Made by a program: the position numbers and the translations under genes. Shown piece by piece: positions 1 to 7,287 of a stretch of 17,643 bases of DNA (position 1 is the stretch's first letter; the number at the start of each line of letters is the position of its first letter). Origin of the DNA: RYN-431 sp036388295. GTDB lineage: Bacteria > Planctomycetota > Phycisphaerae > Tepidisphaerales > Tepidisphaeraceae. The stretch lies in the NCBI GenBank assembly GCA_036388295.1, contig DASVSC010000042.1:1-17643 (forward strand), given 5' to 3'. The notes beneath the pieces are model-generated. The model was given only the letters and a program-made list of their open reading frames with translations, was not told the origin of the DNA and did no database searches.

Positions 1-95
1 TCGCGCCACAAACCGCCCCGGCCTAGCCGCCGCTGCGGCGGCAGCACCGGCTCGACCAACGCCCAGTGCTCGTCCTTGAGCTCGTATCGTGCCAT
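1..95 (-). CDS. IS5-type transposase, N-terminal fragment (cut by window edge)
   Basis: Reading leftwards from the ATG at 95, the sequence encodes 31 residues starting MARYELKDEHWALVEPVLPP and continuing into an Arg/Gly-rich GRGGLWR stretch, still open at the window edge. The pattern 'Y-L-D-W-IEP-LPP...GR' is the start of the IS5-family transposase N-terminal domain (DUF4096-like). The protein would catalyse cut-and-paste movement of its own element through a DDE domain that lies outside the window. No clear Shine-Dalgarno sequence precedes the ATG. The element's terminal inverted repeat should lie somewhere in about 96-131, but it cannot be recognised without the other end. Whether the gene is intact beyond the edge is unknown. 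Family assignment rests on a short stretch, so it is good but not certain. Confidence 0.7.
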   Translation of the reverse strand, partial: MARYELKDEHWALVEPVLPPQRRLGRGGLWR

Positions 96-131
96 GCCGC
101 ATCATAGAACGACCCGTCAGACAAAACCTAA

Positions 132-159
132 CCCTCTCCCGTGAGTACATGGGAGAGGG
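132..159 (-). terminator. Hairpin downstream of the oxidoreductase gene, probable terminator or dispersed repeat
   Basis: A perfect 9-bp stem (CCCTCTCCC / GGGAGAGGG) encloses a 10-base loop. On the minus strand it begins 21 bases past the oxidoreductase stop codon and is followed by the T-rich run TTAGGTTTTGT, so it can act as an intrinsic terminator. The sequence resembles intergenic hairpins that I recall recurring in planctomycete genomes, so it may also be a copy of a dispersed repeat. The recurrence is recollection, not shown here. Confidence 0.5.
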
Positions 160-179
160 AACAAGCGGCGGTTCGGCGT

Positions 180-2642
180 TTACTCGCCGCTGGCTAATTC
201 GAAAGATTTCTCCGGCACGGTCGCCGCCGGCGTCAGTCGAACCGGAATGCTCTTGCTCGCGGGTTGATTGCTGCCGGCGGCGACGTGGCGGAGCGGGACG
301 AGCGGGTTGTTCTCCGGGTAGTACGTCGCGCAGCAACCTTTGGGGATCGAATACGCGATCACCTTGAACTGCTTGATCTCGCGGACTTGGCCTTCGTACG
401 TGCCGTTGATATCGACCCAGTCGCCCTGGTTGAGGCCGCGGGCGGCGATGTCGGCTTCGTTCATGAAGATCACGCGTCGGCCGCCGTAGATGCCGCGGTA
501 GCGGTCGTCTTCGCCGTAGATGGTGGTGTTGAACTGGTCGTGGCTGCGCAGGCTGGTCATCAGCAGCTCGTCGGGGGCTAACTCGATCGTCGGGATCGGG
601 TGGACGACGAACTTGCCGCGCTGCGTGTCGGTGGGGAACTGCTGCTTGTCGCGCACGGGATGAGGCAGATAAAAGCCGCCCTTCTGGCGGACGCGTTTGT
701 TGTAATCGGTGAAGCCGGGCACAACGTGTTCGATGTGGTCGCGAATGCGATCGTAGTTGTCGCGCAACGCGGTCCAGTCAACGGTGGAGCGACTGCCGAG
801 GGTGGCCTTGGCCAGTTCGCAGACGATCGCGGTTTCACTCATCAGGTGCGGGCTGGCGGGCGCTAAGACGCCTTTACTCATCTGCACCACGCACGTGGTG
901 TTCTCGCAGCTGACGAACTGTTCGCCGCTTTTTTGCAGATCGCGTTCGGTGCGGCCGAGGCAGGGAAGGATCAGGGCCTGCTCGCCGGTAATCAGGTGAT
1001 TGCGGTTGAGCTTGGTGCTGACCTGCACGCTGAGCTTGGTTCGCCGGAACGCTTCGGCCCCGTATTCGGTGTCAGCCATGGCGCTGAGGAAGTTGCCGCC
1101 GAGGGCGAAGAAGACTTTGACGCGGCCTTCGTGCATCGCCTGCAGGCCGCGCACGGCGTCGAGGCCGTGTGTGGCGGGCGGGGCGAAATTGAACTCTTTG
1201 CCGAGCGCTTCGAGGAACTGCGGGCTCATCTGTTCCCAGATGCCGACGGTGCGGTCGCCCTGCACGTTGCTGTGGCCGCGCATGGGGCAGAGGCCCGCGC
1301 CCACGCGGCCGACCTGACCGCGCAGGAAGTTGAAGTTCACGATCGTCTGCACGTTCGCGACGCCGCTGATGTGTTGCGTGATCCCCATCGCCCAGACGGT
1401 GATCATCCGCTTACTCTTGGCCGCGATTTCAGCGGCTTCGCGGATCTGCTCGCGGGTCAATCCGCTGGCGTCCAGAATCTTCTCCCACGGCGTGTCGCGC
1501 AAGTCCTGAATGACCGCGTCGAAGCCCTGCGTCTTGTCGCGGATGAACGCGTAGTCGAACACGTTCCCGCCGCCGGCGTCGTCCATCGCCAGCATTTCTT
1601 TCATGATGCCTTTGAGGCAGGCGATGTCGCCGTTGACCTTGACCGGCAGGTGAAGGCAGGCGAGGTCGGTGCCGGGGCCGATCATGTCGCGCAGGTCCTG
1701 TGGGTGGCGGAACTTCATCAGCCCGGTTTCCGGCAGCGGATTGATCGCGACGATCTTGCACCCGTTCCGAACGGCCTTCTCCAGGTCGGTCAGCATGCGC
1801 GGGTGATTGGTGCCGGGGTTGTGGCCGATGATGAAAATGCTGTCGGACTGTTCGAAGTCGCCGATCTTGATCGTCGCCTTGCCGACGCCGATGGAGGCGG
1901 TCAGGCCGACGCCGGTGGACTCGTGGCACATGTTCGAACAGTCGGGCAGGTTGTTCGTGCCGAACTGGCGGATGAACAGTTGGTAGACGAACGCGGCCTC
2001 GTTGCTGGCGCGGCCGCTGGTGTAGAACATCGCCTCGTCCGGGTGCGCCAGGCCATTGAGTTCGTCGGCGATCATTCGGAACGCGTCGGCCCATTCGATC
2101 GGCTGGTAGTGACTGCTGCCACGGCGCAACACCATCGGGTGCGTGATGCGGCCTTGGTCGCCGAGCCATTTCTCGGTCTGGTTCGCCAGATCGGCGACGG
2201 AATACTGCGCGAAGAACTCCGGCGGCACGCGGCGGCTGGTGGCTTCCCAGGCGACGGCCTTGGCGCCGCTTTCACAGAACTCGGCGGCGTGGCGGGTGTG
2301 GTCCGGGTCGGGGTAGGCGCAACTGGGACAATCAAAGCCGCCTTTTTTGTTCACGATCGCCAAGGCAACGGTACTGCGGATGGGCGATTCCTTGCCGACC
2401 CATTTCATCGACTGCCACACGGCCGGGTAGCCCGCGGCGACGGTCGATTGGTGGCCGACTTCGGGGATAAAGGTGCCGCCGGGGTATTGCGCCTGCGGCG
2501 TGCGCTTGGAGACGTCCGGCGTGGTCATCGGGCGTTCTTCGACGATCGGCTTCGGGCGACGGTTGTCGACCTGGTGCGGGGCGCTGTTCTCGTCGCGGTG
2601 GCTGTCGCCAAGGGTGTGGGCGTCGATGTTTTCGTCTGACAT
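180..2642 (-). CDS. FdhF/YdeP family molybdopterin oxidoreductase (formate dehydrogenase alpha-like)
   Basis: An 820-residue, full-length member of the FdhF/YdeP branch of the DMSO reductase superfamily, which binds a bis-molybdopterin guanine dinucleotide cofactor and carries out two-electron oxidoreduction. Three N-terminal cysteines (C105, C108, C123, in GGFDCPSC and EFCESG) are possible cluster ligands; the classical four-Cys spacing of formate dehydrogenase H is not seen. SNMCHESTGVGL at 237-248 aligns with the selenocysteine loop of FdhF, putting C239 at the metal-ligand position. The C-terminal 120 or so residues form the molydopterin-dinucleotide-binding barrel (YGGRRVIFMNEADIAARGL). 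No signal peptide is visible, so it is probably cytoplasmic. GGAG lies five bases before the ATG. The ATG overlaps the upstream DUF7009-like gene's stop by one base (TAATG), which implies translational coupling. The true substrate of YdeP-type enzymes is uncertain; formate is only one possibility. Confidence 0.93.
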   Translation of the reverse strand: MSDENIDAHTLGDSHRDENSAPHQVDNRRPKPIVEERPMTTPDVSKRTPQAQYPGGTFIPEVGHQSTVAAGYPAVWQSMKWVGKESPIRSTVALAIVNKKGGFDCPSCAYPDPDHTRHAAEFCESGAKAVAWEATSRRVPPEFFAQYSVADLANQTEKWLGDQGRITHPMVLRRGSSHYQPIEWADAFRMIADELNGLAHPDEAMFYTSGRASNEAAFVYQLFIRQFGTNNLPDCSNMCHESTGVGLTASIGVGKATIKIGDFEQSDSIFIIGHNPGTNHPRMLTDLEKAVRNGCKIVAINPLPETGLMKFRHPQDLRDMIGPGTDLACLHLPVKVNGDIACLKGIMKEMLAMDDAGGGNVFDYAFIRDKTQGFDAVIQDLRDTPWEKILDASGLTREQIREAAEIAAKSKRMITVWAMGITQHISGVANVQTIVNFNFLRGQVGRVGAGLCPMRGHSNVQGDRTVGIWEQMSPQFLEALGKEFNFAPPATHGLDAVRGLQAMHEGRVKVFFALGGNFLSAMADTEYGAEAFRRTKLSVQVSTKLNRNHLITGEQALILPCLGRTERDLQKSGEQFVSCENTTCVVQMSKGVLAPASPHLMSETAIVCELAKATLGSRSTVDWTALRDNYDRIRDHIEHVVPGFTDYNKRVRQKGGFYLPHPVRDKQQFPTDTQRGKFVVHPIPTIELAPDELLMTSLRSHDQFNTTIYGEDDRYRGIYGGRRVIFMNEADIAARGLNQGDWVDINGTYEGQVREIKQFKVIAYSIPKGCCATYYPENNPLVPLRHVAAGSNQPASKSIPVRLTPAATVPEKSFELASGE

Positions 2643-3052
2643 TACGGCTCCGAAATAACGGCGGGTGAAGCGGGAGGCGTGCAGTTGAGCGACGGATTAG
2701 GGTAAGCGTCGTCCTGCGGTTCATGGTGCGGATTGTCGAGGCACACAAAGTCTTTTTCGATCAGCACGTGAAGCGTCAGGCCGTTTGCGACTTCGACGTC
2801 GGCGGCGAATCCGACGGCGTCGCTGCCGGCCAGGCGGGCCACAGAGGCGGCGGGCAGGGCGTAGACCAGCAGGCCGTTCTCGGACCGCGGCGTGACACGG
2901 TCGGCGTCGGCGTCGGTCCGAAGGCCCAGTGCGATGTCGTGTGCGGGGCCGATGACAGTGCGGTCCGACACGAGACGGCCGTCGCCGAGTGCGGTTACTT
3001 CGCTGCGCGTGAGACGAAAGCGGATCGACTGGCCTCGTAATCTGACTTTCAA
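2642..3052 (-). CDS. DUF7009-like small protein, coupled to the oxidoreductase
   Basis: A 136-residue cytoplasmic protein of unknown function. I chose a TTG start at 3052 because the protein family begins with a K-(V/I)-R-(L/I)-(R/K)-G-x-S-(I/L)-R-x-R-L-(T)-x-S-E-V block, and here L/M-KVRLRGQSIRFRLTRSEV starts exactly at that codon, with GGAG seven bases upstream. The open frame continues to 3220, but that extension is Arg/Pro-rich and unlike the family. A conserved-looking second block, VLIEKDFVCLD followed by DDAYPNP, lies near residues 100-122. The stop codon overlaps the oxidoreductase start (TAATG), so the two are made together. The family match is from memory of its sequence pattern. 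A role in assembling or regulating the molybdoenzyme is inferred from the coupling only. Confidence 0.8.
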   Translation of the reverse strand: MKVRLRGQSIRFRLTRSEVTALGDGRLVSDRTVIGPAHDIALGLRTDADADRVTPRSENGLLVYALPAASVARLAGSDAVGFAADVEVANGLTLHVLIEKDFVCLDNPHHEPQDDAYPNPSLNCTPPASPAVISEP

Positions 3053-3289
3053 CGTGCTGCTCCGAAAAAGAATGCCTGCGGCATGGTAAACGCAAGGGCC
3101 GGGCCGGTGTTCGGAGAAATTATCGTGTTTGTGCCGTCGCAGTTTAGGATGCGGACCACGCGGGCGTTGCCCTTTAATGAGCGCCGGAAATCGTGGCAAT
3201 GGCCGCCGTCGCGTACGCATTGATTCACGCGCACTGTAGCCTTAGCATTTTGCTGACCCGCCGACCGCGTTTGCAAGAAAGTGTTCTGT

Positions 3290-4003
3290 ATGGACGTGTT
3301 CTGGTCCACCGTTTATCCGCCCGAGGTTTACGCCGATTACAACATGCTGTATCGCGAGCCGCAGCCGCTGATCACCGACATCGTCGGCGAGCGCGGCAGC
3401 GAGAACCCGCACGACTTCTTCGCCTGCCCGGCCTTCCACCTGCACGCGGCCAACACGTTCGTCGTGCGCGGCATTGTGGAGGCGAACGTGGCTATCCGTG
3501 CCGACGGCTTCGCGCCGCTGGACGAGAAGTCGCAACTGTCTGCCCAGTTGTTCAGCTACATGCACCCGACGCGCCGCGGGTACCGCACGATCCTGTTCGA
3601 CCACCGCATGCTGCTGTTTTGTGAACAGCCGCTGGTGATGGCCACGTATCCCGCGTACCTGCACCGCAGCGAAGTGACGAGCAAGCTGCACTACATCCCC
3701 GCGGCGTACGACGTCTCGCAATGGCTGCGGCCGATTCAGGGGACGTACGAAGTGCGGGAGGACGTGAAGGACGTGCGCATCAAGCAGGACGACGCGCTGT
3801 ACTACCTCAAGTTCGAGACGACTGAGAAAGTGCGGCTTCGCCGGTTCCAGATGACCACGGAACTGCAGGCGATCGCGCACGGCTGCGTGCACTACAAACT
3901 GTTCCGGCCGCGCTCGTCGCTTGCGAAGGTGTACGAAGCCTTCACGCAGGCGAAGCAGGACACGCGAACGATCAAGCTGATTAAAGAGAACGTGTTGGAC
4001 TGA
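3290..4003 (+). CDS. Conserved hypothetical protein, phage-protein-like
   Basis: A 237-residue soluble protein, with no signal peptide or membrane segment. I recognise no named domain. The order of short motifs (MDVFWS at the start, CPAFHLHAANTFVVR near residues 45-60, YDVSQWLRPI at 140-149, DALYYLKF at 168-175, EKVRLRRF at 179-186, then a basic C-terminal helix) resembles, from memory, a conserved hypothetical protein of large tailed phages, especially marine T4-like ones. No other phage gene is nearby and GC-rich codon use matches the neighbours, so this would be an old or domesticated copy. Start choice is uncertain: ATG at 3290 has a weak AAGAAAG upstream; an in-frame GTG at 3281 has no better site. 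The gene is divergent from the oxidoreductase pair and convergent with the amidase. Confidence 0.75.
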   Translation: MDVFWSTVYPPEVYADYNMLYREPQPLITDIVGERGSENPHDFFACPAFHLHAANTFVVRGIVEANVAIRADGFAPLDEKSQLSAQLFSYMHPTRRGYRTILFDHRMLLFCEQPLVMATYPAYLHRSEVTSKLHYIPAAYDVSQWLRPIQGTYEVREDVKDVRIKQDDALYYLKFETTEKVRLRRFQMTTELQAIAHGCVHYKLFRPRSSLAKVYEAFTQAKQDTRTIKLIKENVLD

Positions 4004-4054
4004 TCAGTCTACGCGCCGTCACCGGCATGCGCGAGAATCGCACGGAAAACGCCA

Positions 4055-4085
4055 CCGGGCCGCTGCGACAATCGCAGCGGCCCGG
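4055..4085. terminator. Bidirectional intrinsic terminator between convergent genes
   Basis: A perfect 14-bp GC-rich stem with a three-base loop (CAA) sits between the stop of the plus-strand hypothetical gene (4003) and the stop of the minus-strand amidase (4113). On the minus strand the hairpin is followed within a few bases by GTTTTC; on the plus strand it is followed by GTGTTGT. It can serve both genes, with better tail quality on the minus strand. Confidence 0.75.
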
Positions 4086-4112
4086 CGTGTTGTAAGAGGA
4101 TGAGGATCTTGA

Positions 4113-6101
4113 TTAAGCCTGACGACGGCGACGCAGCATTGCGCCGGCCGCCAGCGACAAGACGGCCAGGCTGGCCGGTTCGGGGACGGCGAACTGCGAC
4201 AGGTTCGGGGCCATGCGCCAGAGCGAGGCCTGTTCGTAGTCGTAGCCGTAGCCGAGCAGCTTGTGGTCGCCGCCGAGTTCGTTGAAGAACTGGATGCCCA
4301 TGGGCGTGCCGTCGGGGAAGTAGCCCATCGGCACGCTCAGGGCGGGGGCGCCCAGGATGTTGCTTTCCAGGCGGCCGAACAGGCTGGCGTTGCCGGCTTC
4401 GGAGAGCGTGTCGGGAGGCGTGCCCGGCGGCCGCAGGGCGGCGGTGACGTACGGCGTGATGTTGCCCACGGTCGGGGCGACGAAGCTGTCGATCTTGCTG
4501 ATGGCCGACTCGTCGATGCTCGTCGTCGGGTCGTCCGTCAGGTTCGGGTTCTTCATAAACTCTTCGTACTGGTCGGCACGCAGGTCGGCGAACGCCTTGA
4601 GGGCCCGCTGCGCGTCAGGATTGTCCGGCACGCCGTTCTTGTCGGCGTCGCCGAAGCCCTTGGCGTTTCCGGCTTCGAAGATGTTGGCCAGGTTGTTGAT
4701 GTTCGTGTACGCGCCGTTCAGGGTGCTAAGCGGCGAACCCGAAGCACCGTTGCGGCCGTTGAACAGGGCCGTCGCGAAGTCGCGGATGTTCTTGATGACC
4801 GGATCGTTGTAGCTCTTGATCTGCTCGTTGTAGTAGTAGGCGGCGGCGTAGGTGGACCAGGTGTTGTCCGGGACCAACATCCCGGAGGTGGCGCCGCTGG
4901 TGCTGGTCGTCGAGGGGAAGTCGTACCCGAAGTTTCCGATGACCGCGCCGCCGCTGCCTGCGGGTCGGCCGATGGTGCTGTAGTACGTGGTGCTGGCGGG
5001 GATATCGACGTAGACGATCTTCGCGCCTTGGGCGCGCAGGGTGTCGAGCGCGCTGTTGAACGCGTTCAGGACTCGGCTGTTGACGGTGCCCTCGGGCGTC
5101 GCCGTGGTGGTGCCATTGGTGGGGGTCAGGCCGCCGGTAGCGACCATCGTCCGCGGCACCGCCAGCACCTTGCCGGCCAAGGCCGACTTGTTCAGGTAGC
5201 TGGCGTAATTGTTCGGACGCACCGTGCCGGGGTTGGCCGCCGGGTAAACCGGCGTGCCGTTGAACAGGTTGGTGCTGCTGGGCTTGACCAGTGCATTCAT
5301 CGCGTAGGCGATGTCGGTGACGGTCTTGCCCATCGGGCCGGTCACGTCGCGGCTGGGGGTGAGCGGCCAGGTGCCGCCCGGGTCGATCAGGCCGAGGCTG
5401 GTTTTCAGGCCGACAAGGGCGTTGTGCGCCGCGGGGACGCGGATGGAGCCGCCGGTCTCGCCGCCCATGGCCATCATGGCGAAATTGCTGGCGATGCCCG
5501 CGCCCGAGCCCGAGCTGCTGCCGCCCGGCTGGCGGAGCGCGTTGTACGGGTTCTTCACTTGGCCGTGGGCGTTGTCCAGGCCGTCGTAGGCGTACGCCAT
5601 CGTGGTCTGGTTGGCCTTGCCGATGATGATAGCACCGGCGGCCTTCAGCTGGGCGACGCTGAACGCATCACGCTTGGCGATCAGCGTGGTGCTGCCCGGC
5701 GTGCCCGAGCCGTTCAGCACGCTCACGCCGTTGGTCGTGATCATGCCGGCGACGTCGTACGAGTCTTTGATGATGAACGGCACGCCCAGCAGCGGGTACT
5801 GCGACGTGGTCGCGCCGCTCTTGATCATGTCGTCGATGCGGGCGGCGTCGGCGATCGCGAACGGGTTGATCTGGCCGACGGCGTTCACGCCGTTGGGGCC
5901 GTCGTCGTACATCTTGATCCGGTCCAGGTACTGCTGCACCACGTCGACGGCGGTGGTAGAGCCCTGCGAGTACGCGCGGGACAGGTCAGAGACGTTCTTT
6001 TCCACAACATCGAACGCGGCCCGGGCGGACGATCCCGAACCCAACAACGCGGCCGCGGCGGCGACCATCAATGCTTTCTTCCCAGTAACAACAGGCGACA
6101 T
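4113..6101 (-). CDS. Exported amidase-signature hydrolase with PEP-CTERM sorting tail
   Basis: A 662-residue amidase-signature enzyme that hydrolyses a C-N amide bond with a Ser-cisSer-Lys triad. Visible triad: K112 in GVPFIIKDSYDV, S195 in QPGGSSSGSG and S219 in GGETGGSIRVPA; the 24-residue spacing between the two serines equals that in fatty acid amide hydrolase. Residues 1-28 form a signal peptide (basic start, Ala/Leu core, SARA end). The C-terminus (639-662) is a PEP-CTERM signal: VPEP, a hydrophobic stretch, then RRRR. Such proteins are exported and processed by an exosortase. DADKNGVPDNPD at 485-496 looks like a calcium-binding acidic loop inserted in the enzyme. The family is usually 450-550 residues, so this copy has extra length before the C-terminus. 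GGAAGGG lies six bases before the ATG. The substrate cannot be told from sequence. Confidence 0.93.
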   Translation of the reverse strand: MSPVVTGKKALMVAAAAALLGSGSSARAAFDVVEKNVSDLSRAYSQGSTTAVDVVQQYLDRIKMYDDGPNGVNAVGQINPFAIADAARIDDMIKSGATTSQYPLLGVPFIIKDSYDVAGMITTNGVSVLNGSGTPGSTTLIAKRDAFSVAQLKAAGAIIIGKANQTTMAYAYDGLDNAHGQVKNPYNALRQPGGSSSGSGAGIASNFAMMAMGGETGGSIRVPAAHNALVGLKTSLGLIDPGGTWPLTPSRDVTGPMGKTVTDIAYAMNALVKPSSTNLFNGTPVYPAANPGTVRPNNYASYLNKSALAGKVLAVPRTMVATGGLTPTNGTTTATPEGTVNSRVLNAFNSALDTLRAQGAKIVYVDIPASTTYYSTIGRPAGSGGAVIGNFGYDFPSTTSTSGATSGMLVPDNTWSTYAAAYYYNEQIKSYNDPVIKNIRDFATALFNGRNGASGSPLSTLNGAYTNINNLANIFEAGNAKGFGDADKNGVPDNPDAQRALKAFADLRADQYEEFMKNPNLTDDPTTSIDESAISKIDSFVAPTVGNITPYVTAALRPPGTPPDTLSEAGNASLFGRLESNILGAPALSVPMGYFPDGTPMGIQFFNELGGDHKLLGYGYDYEQASLWRMAPNLSQFAVPEPASLAVLSLAAGAMLRRRRQA

Positions 6102-6515
6102 GTTCTACCCTTCCGAATTGGATCAGGACAATGGTGCGATGCGATGCCAAGCAGGCGTCGCGATTCGGCCCGTCAAACAAAACGACGGCCGTGACGGAAT
6201 GGGTATGGCAAACCGAATGCCGGGCAGCCGTCGCGCGGGCGGACGGGCGTGCCAAAGTCTTTCACAACGCGATTGCCCAAGCCGGCCGAAATGAGGGCGG
6301 CCGGATGAGCGATCGATCAAAAATCCGTGTTTACTGCGGGAAAATCATTAGTTGCGTTCACGACCTTTTTACTAGGCAAATTACCCGCTACAGGCCAACT
6401 GCTCATTTTTGCCGCACCCCCGTCGCTATAAAGAATGGCGATTTTGTGAAAGTAAAAGTGGCGATCGAAAAATAATTCCGCAACCAAAGCGAATCGATGT
6501 GCGTCTAAACTAGGC
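6102..6515. other. Divergent intergenic region, 414 bases, no gene seen
   Basis: This stretch separates the start of the amidase (minus) from the start of the small exported protein (plus), so it should hold promoters for both. The part from about 6310 to 6480 is clearly richer in A and T than its surroundings. It contains a TATAAAG at 6427-6433 and a 7-base direct repeat TGGCGAT at 6436-6442 and 6459-6465, which could be a regulator site. I could not pair any -10 with a well-spaced -35, and no convincing small gene or RNA is visible. Confidence 0.4.
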
Positions 6516-7172
6516 ATGAAGACTTCAAAAGGCCCCACTTTGACTATTGCGTCGCTTATGGCGGTTGTGTGCATTGGCTGGGTCGCGGCACCTGGCATGG
6601 CTGCGCCGACCACGGCACCCAGCGAGGTGAAGCGAGCGTTCGCGTTATTCTTGGCCGCCGAAAAGGACGAAGACGTGGCCCGCCTGGGTCAGATGATCGG
6701 CGCGACGAGCCGGCAGGAAGACCTCCTGCGGCCTCATCTGGCGGATTTGATCGTCGCCGCCGCCCACTTCGACCGGGCCATGCAGGAAAAGTTCAAACGG
6801 GAGGCGGCCGGCAAGTACGCAGTAGCGCCCACTGAGGCTGATGCGGCGTGGCAGGCTGCGGACGAAACCGTCCAAGGCGACGCCGCCACCCTGACCGCAA
6901 CGATCGGCGGGCAGAAAGTGAACGTCGCGATGGCGAAGCGGGACGGCGTCTGGCGGGTGACTTACGGCGGGGCGGTCACCTTTGCCGGCGTGCGGAAGGT
7001 GGATGGGAGCGTGCCCAGTGACGAGTCCATGCGGCGTTACACCGAAATGGCTCAAGCCTTGCGCTCAACGGCCGCCGGCGTCCGGGCCGGCGAGTTCCCG
7101 ACGGCCGCGGCGGCGGCGGAGGCGGCGCAGCAACGCGTGATCGACGCCCAATCGGGCCGCGGGGCGCAGTAG
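6516..7172 (+). CDS. Small exported protein of unknown function
   Basis: A 218-residue protein. Residues 1-30 form a signal peptide: KTSK at the start, a hydrophobic core (LTIASLMAVVCIGWVA) and a likely cleavage after GMA or GMAA. The mature part is Ala-rich and mostly helical in pattern. Residues about 135-160 (ATIGGQKVNVAMAKRDGVWRV) resemble the last strands of small NTF2/DUF4878-like secreted domains, where a 'x-V-x-x-x-DGxWRV' ending is common; this similarity is only suggestive. A helical Ala/Glu-rich tail follows. The Shine-Dalgarno sequence is poor (AGG close to the ATG). It stands alone between a divergent amidase and a convergent Arg-Arg-rich gene. I assign no function. Confidence 0.75.
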   Translation: MKTSKGPTLTIASLMAVVCIGWVAAPGMAAPTTAPSEVKRAFALFLAAEKDEDVARLGQMIGATSRQEDLLRPHLADLIVAAAHFDRAMQEKFKREAAGKYAVAPTEADAAWQAADETVQGDAATLTATIGGQKVNVAMAKRDGVWRVTYGGAVTFAGVRKVDGSVPSDESMRRYTEMAQALRSTAAGVRAGEFPTAAAAAEAAQQRVIDAQSGRGAQ

Positions 7173-7202
7173 ATCAATGGAATCGAACTCAAGTGTCGTT
7201 GA

Positions 7203-7273
7203 GGCGGGCCCGCTTGAGCGGGCCTGTCTTGCGTCCGGTTGAACGCAGACGGGCCCGTTCAAGCGGACCCGCC
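7203..7273. terminator. Large imperfect inverted repeat between convergent genes
   Basis: Arms 7203-7234 and 7243-7273 are near-perfect inverted copies (about 31 bp with one bulge, one C-A mismatch and two G-T pairs) around an 8-base loop. The left arm also contains its own perfect 8-bp hairpin, GGCCCGCT-TG-AGCGGGCC, so the sequence can fold either as one long hairpin or as two smaller ones. It sits between the stops of two convergent genes (7172 and 7288) and most simply acts as a shared terminator or transcription barrier, although it lacks a good T-run. Confidence 0.6.
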
Positions 7274-7287
7274 CCAACGCCTCGACC

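Noticed and set aside
933..2639. 568-codon open frame on the plus strand opposite the oxidoreductase
   Set aside because: It is antisense to a clearly recognised molybdoenzyme, its translation is low-complexity (Ala/Val/Asp/Gly-rich), and it has no recognisable domain. It is a by-product of high GC.
3095..3160. GATAAT-like box upstream of the DUF7009-like gene on the minus strand
   Set aside because: No -35 element with acceptable spacing accompanies it, so I do not call a promoter.
3053..3220. N-terminal extension of the DUF7009-like protein to an ATG at 3220
   Set aside because: The added residues are Arg/Pro/His-rich and unlike the family. The TTG at 3052 starts exactly at the family's opening motif and has GGAG upstream.
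4263..6194. 643-codon open frame on the plus strand opposite the amidase
   Set aside because: The amidase on the other strand has a full catalytic triad, a signal peptide and a sorting tail. The antisense product is Arg/Gly/Val-rich without motifs.
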